Assembly: GCF_030994125.1 (NCBI RefSeq)
Contig: NZ_CP099917.1
Span: 1,674,001-1,738,000 of the forward strand
Length of the DNA: 64,000 nt
Source: Pseudoalteromonas xiamenensis
GTDB lineage: Bacteria; Pseudomonadota; Gammaproteobacteria; Enterobacterales; Alteromonadaceae
Direction: 5' to 3'
The position numbers and the translations under genes were made by a program. The notes beneath the pieces are model-generated. The model searched no databases. It was not told the DNA's origin and saw only the letters and a program-made list of their open reading frames with translations. Of the stretch, positions 49,182 to 57,073 are shown piece after piece (position 1 is the stretch's first letter; every line of letters begins with the position of its first letter).

Positions 49182-51197
49182 TTATCTTTCTTTTATCAGC
49201 CTAAAGCCGATGTAATTCGCTCTGAAATCAGGCGCAAGCGTTAAGCGTGTTGAAACACGTGCTAAGCTTGGCGCGAAATTCCATGCTCCGCCTCGAACCG
49301 TAACGTCGTCTTGCGATGCACGCTTTTGCGTCCACTCCCAAACATTACCAACCGTATCATATAAACCATAAGCGTTGGGTGAAAACTCACTAACGGGCGA
49401 AGGGCTTTTATTCGACCACTCGCTGCCACACCAACCACAGTTTGCTAGATTGCGACCGATTTCATTACCCCATGGGTACTCGGCACTTGAACCTGCACGC
49501 GCGGCGTATTCCCACTCAACTTCATTTGGTAAACGGTATTGTTCACCCGATTCGGCCGTTAACCAATCCGCAAACGCCTTTGCATCTTCATAAGAAACAC
49601 AAACTACTGGAAAGGAATCTTTTTGCTCGTAACCTGGATTTTTCCAGTTGTAATCAATGTCCCAAACTGGTTCACCATTTTTGTAGTGCGCACAGCCTCG
49701 GCTTTTCTCCGCATCGGTTACATAGCGTGACCGTTCAATAAATTGACGAAATTGCGCTACTGTAACTTCTGTACTTTGCATAGAAAATGAATGACTAAGC
49801 ACTTTTTCGACAACTGGACGTTCATTTGCCAGACCATTGCCTGTCAAATCGCCCATCATGAACTTGCCTGCGGGGATCACAACCGTCTGATTTTTAGGTG
49901 TATTGTCCGCCGAGGCGACAATTGGCTCAACTTTTTTCGGTGTAGGAGCCGCAATCAACTCAGGCTTTTTTAATAGCTTAACATTCAATGTACGTGCTTT
50001 ACGTAAATCGACTTGCGCTGAATAGGTTTCATAGCCGAGTTTTCTTACTTCAAGAGAATACATTCCCGGAGCAAGGCTAGTGACAAGCTTAGTCGAACCG
50101 TAGCTCACACCATTAATAAACACTTCATCATCGAAAACATTAGATCGTACTGTAAACTCTACCGTCGTTTTTTTTTCAGGTAGAGGTTCAGACTTTTTTA
50201 GAGAAGTTTCGACAATGGGTGCCACCTCCATTTTTGCTACGCTCACGGTATCTGAGGTGTTTGAAGCGGGGGCAACAGGTGCATCTTCAGGGAAACTTAG
50301 TTGAGCATCACTGTAGGTAGTTGGATATACCGATTGATAACCAATGGCAAGCGGCTGGCCATATTCAGAACAGAATCGATTGTCGATGTTCAACAAGCCA
50401 CACAGTCGACTGCCATTTACATCACCACGCATGGTGACACTTAAATTGGCCGTGTAATTACCCTGGCCACTGAAAGCACTGCTCACAACGTGACTGCTCA
50501 TAACTTGAACTTGCGCACCAGCGATATTACGTTTTGGCTCTACAACTCGCTGTTCAGTTAAGTTAGCAAAGATTTGATCGATAAATCGCTTAGTTGCTTT
50601 TTGTAGACCTAACTGCTGGCCTCGTTGCTCACACGCCGCCAACGTTTCTGTTCGTTTACAATTTATAGTGTGTTCAACTTCTAGCGTCCCTTCGCGTGTA
50701 AATTCATTACGAAGACGCTCAACTCGAGCCGTGCTAAGTTGATCTTTTAGATTTTCTAAGGTATTGACTAGCGTGTGTTTTGCTACTCGAATTTGCTCAA
50801 TATCTTTACGTTGCGCCGCAATTGCCGCCAGTTGCATCGCAATGTCATCTTTGTTCTGTTTGTGGGTTGCTACGGATTGCTGATATCTCGTTTGTGCCGC
50901 AGAGATATCTAGATTTGGATCGTCAATCATTCGACGATACATTTCGTTCATCGCATCAAGCGCTTGATTTTTCTCTTTTTCAAGCTCTGTAGAACGCTTT
51001 CTGAGCAGGCCTAATTGGCTTTGTAAACGAGTTTCTTCAGCAATATGCTTATCCAACACCGTTGTAAAATTGTCTAATTCAGCTTGTTTAGCTGTTAATT
51101 CAGACTCGATTGCATTCACTGTGGCAGTGTCCTGAGCAAAGGCACTAGTCGCCAGCAATGCTGCAGTCACGAAAAGAGATAAAGGAGCAATTCGCAT
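49182..51197 (-). CDS. Exported coiled-coil / PEGA / SUMF1-domain protein
   Basis: 671 residues from ATG 51197, where a signal peptide begins (RIAPLSLFVTAALLATSAFAQ). Order: a coiled-coil region (~20-185), a middle region with DEAPVAP-type linker, a PEGA-like surface domain (~345-410, VFINGVSYGSTKLVTSLAPGMYSLEVRKLGYE), and a C-terminal formylglycine-generating-enzyme-like (SUMF1) domain (~435-670, VVIPAGKFMMGDL, STEVTVAQFRQFIE, YRLPNEVEWEYAARAGS, GNVWEWT, VRGGAWNF, GFRLIKE). The segment where true FGE has its catalytic cysteines has none, so it is probably not a sulfatase activator. Likely an envelope binding or assembly protein of unknown role. It follows mreB's promoter region and is not overlapped with it. 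Confidence 0.85.
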   Translation of the reverse strand: MRIAPLSLFVTAALLATSAFAQDTATVNAIESELTAKQAELDNFTTVLDKHIAEETRLQSQLGLLRKRSTELEKEKNQALDAMNEMYRRMIDDPNLDISAAQTRYQQSVATHKQNKDDIAMQLAAIAAQRKDIEQIRVAKHTLVNTLENLKDQLSTARVERLRNEFTREGTLEVEHTINCKRTETLAACEQRGQQLGLQKATKRFIDQIFANLTEQRVVEPKRNIAGAQVQVMSSHVVSSAFSGQGNYTANLSVTMRGDVNGSRLCGLLNIDNRFCSEYGQPLAIGYQSVYPTTYSDAQLSFPEDAPVAPASNTSDTVSVAKMEVAPIVETSLKKSEPLPEKKTTVEFTVRSNVFDDEVFINGVSYGSTKLVTSLAPGMYSLEVRKLGYETYSAQVDLRKARTLNVKLLKKPELIAAPTPKKVEPIVASADNTPKNQTVVIPAGKFMMGDLTGNGLANERPVVEKVLSHSFSMQSTEVTVAQFRQFIERSRYVTDAEKSRGCAHYKNGEPVWDIDYNWKNPGYEQKDSFPVVCVSYEDAKAFADWLTAESGEQYRLPNEVEWEYAARAGSSAEYPWGNEIGRNLANCGWCGSEWSNKSPSPVSEFSPNAYGLYDTVGNVWEWTQKRASQDDVTVRGGAWNFAPSLARVSTRLTLAPDFRANYIGFRLIKER

Positions 51198-51364
51198 AGT
51201 TTCCATTCCCAAAAGCGGCAATTATTTGGTCATTGTTATTTTTTATAATTAGGGCTTTATGCTATGTACTTAACGCCTAAAACACAAGCTTTGCACAATT
51301 AATATCTGAGTTTACAACCATTAGCCTACGTCTGACCAGTTTTGTCGGGAAATTTTCCACATTT

Positions 51365-52312
51365 ATGCGCGTTTATTTTGCTAAACTTCCGCTGAGACTT
51401 TATAAAAATGAACAACTGATGCTGTCATACCCTGAATCTCCCATACAAGTATTAAAATCGCCTTTGCTTAGTGAGAAAAAAATTCGATTATTGGTGAAAC
51501 GCGACGATCTCAATCATCCTGTTATCAGCGGTAATAAACTTCGAAAACTGAAATACAACATTGAACATGCAAAACAACAGCAATGCCAAGGCTTGCTCAC
51601 TTTTGGTGGAGCATTTTCAAATCACCTGTATGCAACTGCCATGGCATGTAAACTGGCTGGGCTTGACTGTGTAATCATTGTCCGAGGAACACCTCTTGAC
51701 GACAATAACCCTACTCTAAAAATTGCAAAAGCATGTGGCGCGCGATTGATTGCTGTCGACAGAAAGACATACCGTCGTCGAAACGAAGATGAATATTTGC
51801 AAGAACTCAAACAATCCTTTCCTCACTACTGGGTCGTACCCGAAGGTGGCAGTAACCATTTAGCACTGCCTGGATTACTGGAATTGGCCGCAAGTTTACC
51901 TCCTTGCGATGCCGTTGCTTGCGCAGTCGGTAGTGGCGGTACCCTAGCAGGGTTAGCGCTTGGGTTGCAAGCATCGACGCGTGTTATAGGCTTTGCTGTT
52001 CTAAAAGACGAACATTTGAAGGATGAAATACTCGAAAAATATCCGGAATTACATCAACACACACATTGGCAACTCCTAGAGCAATTTCACGATGGAGGGT
52101 ATGGACGCTTTACACTTGAATTGTGGGCATTTTGCCAAGCTTTTACCAAACAACATCATATTCCGATAGAACCAATATACTCTGGTAAGCTGTTTTTCGG
52201 ACTCTGGCAACTCATCCAAGCTGACTATTTTGCACCTGAAACCACTATTTGCGCAATTCATACTGGCGGTTTACAGGGATTGATGGGGCTTAAGTATCGT
52301 GGCCTGATATAA
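51365..52312 (+). CDS. PLP-dependent ACC deaminase / D-cysteine desulfhydrase-like enzyme
   Basis: 315 residues. PLP-lysine motif SGNKLRKLKYN preceded by LLVKRDDLNHPV, substrate-loop FGGAFSNHLYATA, and the phosphate-binding glycine loop VGSGGTLAGLALG. Tryptophan-synthase beta-like fold. Many marine bacteria carry such proteins annotated as 1-aminocyclopropane-1-carboxylate deaminase, but real substrates (D-cysteine, other amino acids) often differ. The start could be 51365 or the ATG at 51419; neither has a strong Shine-Dalgarno. 3' end overlaps the convergent csrD-like gene by 23 nt. Confidence 0.85.
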   Translation: MRVYFAKLPLRLYKNEQLMLSYPESPIQVLKSPLLSEKKIRLLVKRDDLNHPVISGNKLRKLKYNIEHAKQQQCQGLLTFGGAFSNHLYATAMACKLAGLDCVIIVRGTPLDDNNPTLKIAKACGARLIAVDRKTYRRRNEDEYLQELKQSFPHYWVVPEGGSNHLALPGLLELAASLPPCDAVACAVGSGGTLAGLALGLQASTRVIGFAVLKDEHLKDEILEKYPELHQHTHWQLLEQFHDGGYGRFTLELWAFCQAFTKQHHIPIEPIYSGKLFFGLWQLIQADYFAPETTICAIHTGGLQGLMGLKYRGLI

Positions 52313-53972
52313 GATCGGAGTCAGAGAATTGTTGAAGCGGCTCACTGAAGTAGTGCCCTTGTGCGCCTTTTATCCCCAATTTCTGCAAACATAGTAGTGT
52401 TTGATGAGTTTCAACACCGATAGCAAAAACCGGTAACTTCAGTAATTTCGCTTGGGTCACTATCTCTCTGACCAACCGCTGACGTTGTAGGTCTACTTCT
52501 ATGTTGTGCACTAACTCAACACTCAATTTAAGGCCTACGACAGCTGGAAGCGCTCGAAAGCGACTCACTTCGAGCGGCTTTTCAATATGATCAACCATGA
52601 CACGCGCGCCTGACTTTTGTAATGCACAAAAAATGTCGTGCAGTTGGATGCTGTACTGATAGAAATCAAAAGCAGCGATTTCGAACACAAGACGATATGC
52701 ATATTTAAAATCAGCTAATTCCGCCAATAGCCACTGCCTGAACTCACTGCTGCACCAACTCATACAATGGATATTTATATGGACATCTAAGTTTGACGGC
52801 TCTTTATTCAGCAAGTTAAATACCTGCCCAATGACATGTTTATCCAGCTCGATAAAATGGGTTGGCTCTTGAACATGTACAATAAATTGTTTCGCGGACA
52901 TCAATCCTATTTTACTGTGTCGAACACGTAATAGCGCTTCGCTTGCGACGATATCTTGTTGGTCAAAACCAATAAGAGGTTGAAACAATAGCAAAAAACG
53001 GCCACGAGTAATGTAATTAAGCACTTCTTGTTGCTCATCAAATAATTCACTCTGCGTGTGATTCAAAGGCTGACAGTGGTAGTGATGCCAAAGATTGTTT
53101 GTCGCAATGGCCAAAGCGGACCGCGCTAACTGATACACTTTTGCTTGCTCTGCTTTGTGTGGGTAATAACAGGTGCCAACTTTTACGGCTTTGCGCGACA
53201 AATCATGACGAAATTTGCGCAGAGATTTAAATATCTGCTCATGAATGACTGCGGTCATATCCTGTATTTCAGGTTTTGGTACCACCGGAAACGTAATTGC
53301 TAAAAGTCCATCATTTAAATAACGCACACGGCATTTTTGATATTTTGTAAACGCTTTAGCCAACACGACTTTAAAATAGGTATCGGCATCACACTCTTCC
53401 GGTAATTTAACGTTAAAGTTCACGAGACTAAACAGGCCGTATTGTTCAACTAGAAGCATATTGACGGTTTCAGCATTATCTGGTTTTTGCGGTGGTTGAT
53501 TCACAAAATCACTCGAGTTGACCTTACTCTCTATCGCTAACTTTTTATTGAGTCTTAAATTCCAACGACATAGACCAAAGCCTACACCAATGAAAAGCCC
53601 TGTTAACATCACGAACCAATGGGCATAGTAAATGCCAATCGTCGGATGTTTGAGCGTCAGCGTGATTCCTTTTGCGGTAAAGACTTCATATTCCACGTTA
53701 TTGTAAAACCAATCTTGCGCCTGTTCGTCAATACTACCTAGCGAAAAACCTCGTTGTTCTAGGATAGTTTGGATTGCCTCAACATTCGATGGATTATTAG
53801 GATCCAATGAAGCCTCTTCAATTTCTTTTACTAACGAAATACCCTGCTGGTGTAATTTTGCATGAAGGGAATGGTATAGAAAGACGCTTGAGGCAACCCA
53901 TGCACACAGGAAAGCAACCCAGATCAACAACGTGAAAACGGGTGTACGAATGCGCGAAAAATCGCTCGTCAT
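52290..53972 (-). CDS. csrD: CsrD/MshH-like membrane protein with degenerate GGDEF and EAL domains
   Basis: 560 residues. Two membrane helices (~11-31 and ~120-140) bracket a small periplasmic part. A cytoplasmic degenerate GGDEF domain follows (~175-310; the signature is replaced by RYLNDGLLAITF). Then an EAL domain (~325-550): SEALLRVRH, HINIH, LVFEIAA, VGLKLS, IGVETH and AQGHYFSEP are present, but the usual DDFGTG is VDHIEKPLE, so the second metal Asp is His. In E. coli CsrD, with both domains inactive, targets sRNAs CsrB/C to RNase E. Position between ssb and mreB is the csrD/mshH locus. A residual phosphodiesterase role is possible. Confidence 0.78.
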   Translation of the reverse strand: MTSDFSRIRTPVFTLLIWVAFLCAWVASSVFLYHSLHAKLHQQGISLVKEIEEASLDPNNPSNVEAIQTILEQRGFSLGSIDEQAQDWFYNNVEYEVFTAKGITLTLKHPTIGIYYAHWFVMLTGLFIGVGFGLCRWNLRLNKKLAIESKVNSSDFVNQPPQKPDNAETVNMLLVEQYGLFSLVNFNVKLPEECDADTYFKVVLAKAFTKYQKCRVRYLNDGLLAITFPVVPKPEIQDMTAVIHEQIFKSLRKFRHDLSRKAVKVGTCYYPHKAEQAKVYQLARSALAIATNNLWHHYHCQPLNHTQSELFDEQQEVLNYITRGRFLLLFQPLIGFDQQDIVASEALLRVRHSKIGLMSAKQFIVHVQEPTHFIELDKHVIGQVFNLLNKEPSNLDVHINIHCMSWCSSEFRQWLLAELADFKYAYRLVFEIAAFDFYQYSIQLHDIFCALQKSGARVMVDHIEKPLEVSRFRALPAVVGLKLSVELVHNIEVDLQRQRLVREIVTQAKLLKLPVFAIGVETHQTLLCLQKLGIKGAQGHYFSEPLQQFSDSDLISGHDT

Positions 53973-54042
53973 AATGCACCTAGATTGCGTGAGTGTTTAC
54001 TAAGTGTTGTTCAAAAGCGGACGTTCTGCAAGCAGCGAAAAC

Positions 54043-54073
54043 AAAAGAGCCAAGCAAATGCTTGGCTCTTTTT
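54043..54073 (-). terminator. Terminator after ssb
   Basis: AAAAGAGCCAAGC and GCTTGGCTCTTTT form a 13-bp stem with an AAAT loop; T-rich on both strands. Separates ssb from the csrD-like gene. Confidence 0.88.
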
Positions 54074-54095
54074 CAAATTCAATCGCTTTACTCGA

Positions 54096-54752
54096 TCAGA
54101 ACGGAATATCGTCGTCAAAATCGATTGGCGGTTCCATCGGGTTGCTTGCGCCACCTTGTGGACCAGATTGTTGTGGCTTAGGTGCAAAACCACCGTAGGC
54201 TTGTTGACTTTGCGCTGGTGCATAGCCACCTTGGTTTTGGTTATTGCTATAACCACCTTGATTGTACTGATTTTGTTGTGGTGCAGATTGCGGTGCTTGA
54301 GACTGCATAGCTGGTTGTGATGGAGCATAACCACCTGAATGGCCTTGTTGCTGCGGCGCCGATTGCTGAGGTGCGTTTTGGTAACCGCCACCTGATTGGC
54401 CTTCACCACGACCGCCTAACATCTGCATTTGGCCACCCATGTCCACAACTATTTCTGTCGTGTAACGTTCTTGACCACCTTGATCAGTCCACTTACGCGT
54501 TTGTAGTCGACCTTCGATGTAAACTTGAGAACCTTTACGCAGGTATTCACCAGCCACTTCTGCAAGTTTTCCAAATAACACCACGCGGTGCCATTCTGTA
54601 CGCTCTTGCATTTGACCCGTGTTTTTATCTTTCCAGCTATCCGTTGTTGCGATACTGATAGTCGCAACACCATTGCCATTTGGCATATAACGCACTTCTG
54701 GATCTTGGCCTAAGTTACCAACCAAAATGACTTTATTTACACCACGTGCCAT
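54096..54752 (-). CDS. ssb: Single-stranded DNA-binding protein SSB
   Basis: 218 residues. OB fold (~1-112: [54 protein letters not shown]), a long Gln/Gly/Pro/Ser-rich linker, and the acidic tail DDDIPF that recruits repair partners. GGAG precedes the start. Only 22 nt separate it from the MFS gene upstream, so it may be co-transcribed or use a promoter within that gene. Confidence 0.97.
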   Translation of the reverse strand: MARGVNKVILVGNLGQDPEVRYMPNGNGVATISIATTDSWKDKNTGQMQERTEWHRVVLFGKLAEVAGEYLRKGSQVYIEGRLQTRKWTDQGGQERYTTEIVVDMGGQMQMLGGRGEGQSGGGYQNAPQQSAPQQQGHSGGYAPSQPAMQSQAPQSAPQQNQYNQGGYSNNQNQGGYAPAQSQQAYGGFAPKPQQSGPQGGASNPMEPPIDFDDDIPF

Positions 54753-54774
54753 GGCACCGTCTCCTCAAACTAAA

Positions 54775-56142
54775 TTAGCTTAACCCAGCAAGTTGTCTTG
54801 CCGCGTTTAAATCAAACTCTTTTTCATCAACTTTTAAATAGCAACGATTTTCTTCGTTCACTACCGTCGCTTCCAATACACCGGGTAGCGCGACTAGTTT
54901 CGCAGCAAGGTCTTGTGCGGCCTTATCATTGGCGATATCGGCCAAAATATTGATCACTTTGCTACGTTGAGGGATTTGCATTCCCCAAGCAATAAGTAAC
55001 CATATTAACCCAACCATAGCCGAAGCCGCAAACACCATCTGCGCATTAAAATATTGCGCCAACACTCCACCGAGCATCCCACCTAAAAACGCTCCGAAGA
55101 ATTGGCCAGAGGAAAATATCCCCATCGCTGCCCCCTTTTGTGCAGCTGGCGCTAAGCGTGATACAAGTGCAGGCATGGTTGCTTCAAGAAAGTTAAATGC
55201 AACGAAATAAATCAACAAACAGCCTGCAATTGCCCAGACGTTTGTAGCCATCATGCTTAGCATTCCGGTGCTCAAAACGAGCAGTAAAATACACAAGAGG
55301 AAAACCGAGCGTTCCTTTTGTTTTTTGATGGCGATCACCATCATCGGGGCCATTAGCACGAACGCCAGTAGAAAGACGGGAATGTACAATTTCCAATGAG
55401 ATTCTGCTGCAAGCCCATCTTTTATCAATTGCCCCGGTAAAGAGACAAAAAGGGTTGTCATGGTTAAATGCAACAACAGCACCCCAAGATCAAGGCGGAC
55501 CAGTTGTCCATCTTTAACAAGCTGCTTAATTGCACCGATACTTGCAACGGTGTCACCTTTCGGTGCACGACTCACCGCATTGGGTACAAGAAACAAAATA
55601 ATGCCTATACCTACAAGTGCCAACGCGGCCGTAAGCCAAAATACGCCTGTAACGCCAAACGACGCAGCCACCATTGGTCCAAGCAGCATGGCAACAGCGA
55701 AACTCATACCGATACACATACCAATCACAGCCATCACTTTTGGCCTTTGCTCGTCGCGACTCAAATCAGCAGCCAGCGCCAGTAGAGCACTCGCGATAGC
55801 GCCCATCCCTTGTAATGCACGTCCGACCGCAACCCAATGAATGGATTCGGCCATCGCAGCAATAACAGAACCAAGCGCAAAAACGCAAAGGCCACCTACG
55901 ATAACAGGCTTTCGCCCAAGTCTATCGGATAACCATCCCATTGGGATTTGAAGCAACGCTTGTGTAAGGCCATAAGCGCCAATGGCAATACCAATCCACA
56001 GAGGGGAAACATCTTGATAATGTTGTCCATACACTGCCAATACCGGCATGAGCATGAACAAACCTAACATTCGAAACGCAAAAACACTGGCCAATGAAAT
56101 GGCAGCGCGTTTTTCCAATTGATTAAGCGCAGCTGACGACAT
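54775..56142 (-). CDS. MFS transporter, YajR-like with C-terminal YAM-type domain
   Basis: 455 residues: twelve membrane helices with the loop 2-3 motif GWLSDRLGRKPVIVGG, then a small soluble domain (~395-455, INILADIANDKAAQDLAAKL and LEATVVNEENRCYLKVDEKEF) with the ferredoxin-like look of the YajR YAM domain. Predicted proton-coupled exporter; substrate unknown. Commonly found between uvrA and ssb in Shewanella/Alteromonas relatives. Confidence 0.88.
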   Translation of the reverse strand: MSSAALNQLEKRAAISLASVFAFRMLGLFMLMPVLAVYGQHYQDVSPLWIGIAIGAYGLTQALLQIPMGWLSDRLGRKPVIVGGLCVFALGSVIAAMAESIHWVAVGRALQGMGAIASALLALAADLSRDEQRPKVMAVIGMCIGMSFAVAMLLGPMVAASFGVTGVFWLTAALALVGIGIILFLVPNAVSRAPKGDTVASIGAIKQLVKDGQLVRLDLGVLLLHLTMTTLFVSLPGQLIKDGLAAESHWKLYIPVFLLAFVLMAPMMVIAIKKQKERSVFLLCILLLVLSTGMLSMMATNVWAIAGCLLIYFVAFNFLEATMPALVSRLAPAAQKGAAMGIFSSGQFFGAFLGGMLGGVLAQYFNAQMVFAASAMVGLIWLLIAWGMQIPQRSKVINILADIANDKAAQDLAAKLVALPGVLEATVVNEENRCYLKVDEKEFDLNAARQLAGLS

Positions 56143-56192
56143 AATTACCGAATTGTTTACTGTTTTAAAAAGCGGCGATTAGTCTAACACAA

Positions 56193-56942
56193 TTAATCTA
56201 GCTTGTACTTCTTCAAAATTGCTTTGAGCTCACCACTTTTTTGTAACGCAATGTAGGCAGCTTCAAACTGAGCAAGCTGCTCTGGCGTGATAGATTTTTT
56301 GCTAAACGCATAATACACCGGCTCTTGGTTCACGATAAAGGTGTTGATCCTCACCTCCGAAAAGTTGGGATTATTTTCTATCTGGTAAAGTAAATTGTAT
56401 TTTTCTTCTAAAAAACCACTGATACGCTGATTTTTAAGCAAGTTAATCTTTACGTTATTGTCCGCAACGTAGATAAATTGTTGTTCGGGATCTTTCAACG
56501 CCGCTAAATGGGACTCAAAAATTTGACCGTAAAATGCCCCTCGCTGAATTGCAACGGGCCTATCAAGCGCAAATAATTGTTCCATTGAATTCAATTCAAC
56601 CGGCGCATCTCGATGTACTGCGAACACAATATTTTCCATACGTTGCGGGCCGACAAAATACGCAAAAGTGCGTCTCCTTGGATTATCACTCACACTCAAG
56701 ACAAGGTCTAAATCGCCGAATTCCAGCATTTTAATTGCACGACCCCAAGGCGTACTGACAAAACGATATTTGCACCCCGCTTTTTCAAGTAACGCCTTTG
56801 CAAAATCAACATCAAGGCCATGCCAACCCAATTCAGGATCGTTTTGCGCTTGTACTCCGTATCGTTCAAAACGAACGGTTATTTCGCAACCATAACTGCT
56901 AAATACGAAAACAAAACACGCAAATAAAATAATTCGATACAT
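56193..56942 (-). CDS. Periplasmic solute-binding protein, family 3 (amino-acid type)
   Basis: 249 residues. Signal peptide IILFACFVFVFSSYGC; the Cys could be a lipobox. Family-3 features: GWHGLDVDFAKALLEKAGCKYRFV, PWGRAIKMLEFGDLDLVLSV and the late ITPEQLAQFEAAYIALQKSGELKAILKKY. No permease or ATPase lies nearby, so it may be an orphan binding or signalling protein. Confidence 0.85.
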   Translation of the reverse strand: MYRIILFACFVFVFSSYGCEITVRFERYGVQAQNDPELGWHGLDVDFAKALLEKAGCKYRFVSTPWGRAIKMLEFGDLDLVLSVSDNPRRRTFAYFVGPQRMENIVFAVHRDAPVELNSMEQLFALDRPVAIQRGAFYGQIFESHLAALKDPEQQFIYVADNNVKINLLKNQRISGFLEEKYNLLYQIENNPNFSEVRINTFIVNQEPVYYAFSKKSITPEQLAQFEAAYIALQKSGELKAILKKYKLD

Positions 56943-57027
56943 CTATTTGTCGTAGTTTAACTCACTCTATTAAATAGCTTAGTTGGTTTTTAAAAAGAGT
57001 CTCTACTTTTTCAAAAAGTATGCGATA

Positions 57028-57043
57028 CTGTACAAAATCACAG
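57028..57043 (+). promoter_or_regulatory. LexA box upstream of uvrA
   Basis: CTGTACAAAATCACAG fits CTGT-N8-ACAG exactly and lies 30 nt before the uvrA start, overlapping a -10-like GATACT. Supports SOS induction of uvrA as in E. coli. Confidence 0.85.
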
Positions 57044-57073
57044 TTATACGTTTCAGTAATATACAAGGTCAAC

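Noticed and set aside
54011..54409. Asn/Lys/His-rich ORF overlapping ssb
   Set aside because: Out-of-frame reading of the repetitive Gln/Gly linker of SSB.
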